NCBI GenBank assembly: GCA_964628285.1
Contig: CAZVNP010000065.1
Span: 1-14,154, forward strand
DNA length: 14,154 nt
Direction: 5' to 3'
From: JAPLDP01 sp964628285
Lineage (GTDB): Bacteria > Bacteroidota > Bacteroidia > Bacteroidales > JAGONC01
Under the pieces are notes generated by a model. The model saw only the letters and a program-made list of their open reading frames with translations. It was not told the origin of the DNA and made no database searches. Positions 11,822 through 14,154 of this stretch are shown here, one piece after another. Made by a program: the position numbers and the translations under genes. Each line of letters starts with the position of its first letter. The stretch's first letter is position 1.

Positions 11822-14154
11822 ATGAAAGCAAGGCCGGTTTTTTTTTGCATGATGGCTTTCATCCTGGCGTGGCATGGGGTGCAAGGCCTGGGGGACGATC
11901 CGGAGAACACCGGCACTTGCACCGTCAGTGGGAGGGTCACCGATAAATCGAACGGTGAGGAGCTGCTGGGCGCCACCATATATGTGCAAGAGCTCCGGAC
12001 AGGCACGGCCACCAACCTGTACGGTTTTTATTCCATCAGCCTGAAACCGGCACGTTACAGCCTGTCATTTTCTTATGTCGGGTACCACACCGTCGTCAAA
12101 GTCGTCGACCTGAAGCAGGATACCACCCTCAATATTGAGCTGGAAGAAAAACAGGAGATGTTGCAGGAGGTGGAGATAAAAAGCGACCGTCCCGGTGAGG
12201 ATCTGAAGAAACCCGTGACGGGCACCTTCAGGATGGATACGCGCACCATCGGCAGCATCCCTGCATTGATGGGTGAGGTTGACCTGCTCAAGGCCATCCA
12301 GCTCACCCCCGGCGTCCATGCCACCAGCGAAGGCGGCTCTGGCTTCATCGTCAGAGGCGGCGGCCCTGACCAGAACCTCATCCTCCTCGACGAAGCCACC
12401 GTCTACAACGCCTCACACCTTATGGGGTTCTTCTCCGTCTTCAACAACGACGCCATCAAGGACGTCACCCTCTACAAGGGTGACATCCCGGCAGCCTACG
12501 GCGGACGCCTCTCCTCACTGCTCGACGTCAGGATGAAAGAGGGTAACATGAAAAAACTGTCCGGCACCGGCGGCATAGGCACCATCTCAAGCCGTCTCAC
12601 CCTCGAGGGTCCCATACTCAACGAAAGGATATCTTACATCGTCTCGGCACGACGCACTTACGCCGACCTCTTCCTCCATTTCTCCAACGACCCGCACCTC
12701 AGGAACAATGTCCTGTATTTCTATGACCTCAACGGCAAAATCAATTTCAGGATCGACGACAACAACCGTCTTTTCTTCTCCGTTTATAAAGGAAAAGATA
12801 TCTTCCGTAATCCTGACTTCAGGATGGGCTGGGGCAACCAGACCTTTACCCTGCGGTGGAACCACCTCTTCTCGAAAAAGCTTTTCTCCAACTTCACCCT
12901 CATTAACAGCACCTTCGATTATTCACTGGGTATCCCCGAAGGGCAGGCCAATTCCTTCATCTGGAAAGCCAGACTGGAGGACGTCGCGCTGAAAGCCGAT
13001 TTCGGGTACTACCTCAATCCCGACAACACCATCAAATTCGGTGTCAGCTCTATCTATCACACCTTTCATCCGGGCCAGGCCAAAGGTGTGGGCGAACAGT
13101 CGTTCCTGACCGAGTATGAAGTGCCGCCCGAACATTCCATAGAAAGCGGCATCTATGTGAGCAACGAGCAGAAGATAGGGGCGCTGGTGACAGTGAAATA
13201 CGGCCTGCGCCTGTCGGTCTTCAACAACATAGGCCCTGGGGTGATCTATCACTTCGATAACGACTACAACGTCATCGACTCCAGCGTTTACCGGCGCGGC
13301 GACATTTTCAACACTTACTATGGTCTGGAGCCACGGATGACCGTCAGTGTTTTCCTTGATGAGTTCTCATCCGTTAAAGCCAGTTATTGCAGGAACAGGC
13401 AGTACATCCAGCTGGCCTCCAATTCCACTGCGGGCACACCATTGGACATATGGTTTCCCAGCTCACCCAATATCAAGCCACAGGTGTCGGACCAGTTTAC
13501 GCTGGGTTATTTCAGGGACTTCAGAAGGAACACCATCGAGACGTCGGTGGAAGCATTTTATAAAACGACTGATCACGCCATCGACTTCAAGGACCACGCC
13601 CAGTTGCTGCTCAATGCCCAATATGAAGGTCAACTGCGTTTTGGCACGGGACGGTCTTACGGCGTGGAGTTCCTGGTGAAGCGCGTTGAAGGCCGTCTCA
13701 CAGGGTGGGTAAGCTACACCCTCTCAAAGTCGGAGCGTACCATCGGGAGCATTAACAACGGCAAGACCTATGTGTCGCCCTATGACCGGCCCAACAATGT
13801 GTCCATTGTGCTGAATTATGACATCAGCCCAAGGCTGTCACTGGGGGCCACGTGGGTCTACCTCACCGGAGCGCCGGTAACCTTTCCCACAGGAGGAGCC
13901 TGGTACCAGGGCGTTAGAATACCCGTTTACAGTGACAGGAATGCCTACCGCCTGCCCGACTACCACCGCCTCGACATGTCGGTGACGTACCGCGGTAAAA
14001 ACAAACCCGGACGGCTCTGGCACGGCGAGCTGAACCTGTCGGTATATAATGTTTATGACCGTCATAACACCTGGGTGATCAACTTTAAACAAGAGCAGAA
14101 TGATCCCAACCAGCTTTATGCGGAAAAGACCTATTTATTCGGTATCATACCGGC
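11822..14154 (+). CDS. TonB-dependent receptor with N-terminal carboxypeptidase-regulatory-like domain, 3' end cut off
   Basis: The frame is open from the ATG at 11822 to the window end (777 codons). Signal peptide about 1-22 (MKARPVFFCMMAFILAWHGV). Residues about 34-115 are a CarboxypepD_reg-like beta-sandwich: VSGRVTDKSNGEELLGATIY, then LYGFYSISL and LSFSYVGYHT. Residues about 139-241 are the plug: LLKAIQLTPGVHATSEGGSG, then FIVRGGGPDQNLILLDEATV, then SVFNNDAIKDVTLYKGDIPA and YGGRLSSLLDVRMKEG. The remainder is a beta-barrel with many aromatic strand ends. The last residues, YLFGIIP, are the start of the usual terminal strand, so only some 10-20 residues should be missing. It probably imports a ligand of unknown nature across the outer membrane using TonB-ExbBD energy. 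There is no SusD-like partner in the window. The plug is of the LLDEATVYN type common in Bacteroidota receptors of unknown substrate. Confidence 0.93.
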   Translation, partial: MKARPVFFCMMAFILAWHGVQGLGDDPENTGTCTVSGRVTDKSNGEELLGATIYVQELRTGTATNLYGFYSISLKPARYSLSFSYVGYHTVVKVVDLKQDTTLNIELEEKQEMLQEVEIKSDRPGEDLKKPVTGTFRMDTRTIGSIPALMGEVDLLKAIQLTPGVHATSEGGSGFIVRGGGPDQNLILLDEATVYNASHLMGFFSVFNNDAIKDVTLYKGDIPAAYGGRLSSLLDVRMKEGNMKKLSGTGGIGTISSRLTLEGPILNERISYIVSARRTYADLFLHFSNDPHLRNNVLYFYDLNGKINFRIDDNNRLFFSVYKGKDIFRNPDFRMGWGNQTFTLRWNHLFSKKLFSNFTLINSTFDYSLGIPEGQANSFIWKARLEDVALKADFGYYLNPDNTIKFGVSSIYHTFHPGQAKGVGEQSFLTEYEVPPEHSIESGIYVSNEQKIGALVTVKYGLRLSVFNNIGPGVIYHFDNDYNVIDSSVYRRGDIFNTYYGLEPRMTVSVFLDEFSSVKASYCRNRQYIQLASNSTAGTPLDIWFPSSPNIKPQVSDQFTLGYFRDFRRNTIETSVEAFYKTTDHAIDFKDHAQLLLNAQYEGQLRFGTGRSYGVEFLVKRVEGRLTGWVSYTLSKSERTIGSINNGKTYVSPYDRPNNVSIVLNYDISPRLSLGATWVYLTGAPVTFPTGGAWYQGVRIPVYSDRNAYRLPDYHRLDMSVTYRGKNKPGRLWHGELNLSVYNVYDRHNTWVINFKQEQNDPNQLYAEKTYLFGIIP

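Noticed and set aside
12273..13679. Several plus-strand frames of 87-110 codons and minus-strand frames within 12065-13252
   Set aside because: All are shadows of the uninterrupted TonB-dependent receptor frame that runs from 11822 to the window end.
1..14154. Defence, secondary-metabolite or other dedicated gene system
   Set aside because: No nuclease, toxin-antitoxin, NRPS/PKS, integrase or phage gene was found. The genes are mainly housekeeping and envelope functions, and the unusual content is in the repeats.

Overview
This window is most likely a chromosomal segment of a Gram-negative member of the Bacteroidota. The evidence is a secreted protein with a type IX secretion (T9SS) sorting domain, a TonB-dependent receptor with an N-terminal carboxypeptidase-regulatory-like domain, an HU-CCDC81/SPOR protein of the kind known from this phylum, kdsB (Kdo lipopolysaccharide), several TAnnTTTG promoter -7 elements, and weak or absent Shine-Dalgarno sites. 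All genes lie on the plus strand. The genus cannot be told from the sequence.

Layout. 1-1468: 3' end of an AT-rich gene for a repeat-rich secreted beta-propeller-like protein, whose T9SS C-terminal domain is thrown out of frame at a tandem array of 7-nt repeats. 1469-1906: a gene-free stretch framed by two inverted copies of a hairpin-forming GC-rich repeat. 1907-3421: GH3-family adenylate-forming enzyme. 3492-4871: deoxynucleoside kinase and kdsB, closely spaced. 4926-6008: HU-like/transmembrane/SPOR protein. 6176-7201: trmB followed 9 nt later by an alkyltransferase-like protein. 7393-8181: nitrilase-family amidohydrolase. 8349-10394: fused alpha+beta 2-oxoacid dehydrogenase E1. 10422-10937: flavodoxin. 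11115-11777: small signal-peptide protein of unknown function. 11822-14154: TonB-dependent receptor, cut by the window end shortly before its expected stop.

The genes are mostly housekeeping (nucleotide salvage, LPS precursor activation, tRNA modification, DNA-repair-related, central carbon and redox metabolism) plus envelope functions. They do not form one pathway. The plausible co-transcribed pairs are dNK-kdsB, trmB-ATL, E1-flavodoxin and the small envelope protein with the TonB receptor.

The most unusual feature is not a gene. Short tandem repeats built on AGGT, with 7-nt (RGGTTRC) and 8-nt (AGGTCnnC and its complement) periods, occur at three places: inside the T9SS gene, in the trmB leader, and as a facing inverted pair upstream of the nitrilase gene. 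Because 7 is not a multiple of 3, the copy inside the T9SS gene could switch its sorting domain in and out of frame. A second dispersed family, a GC-rich hairpin with a GGGATnAGG-type tail, occurs three times in intergenic DNA.
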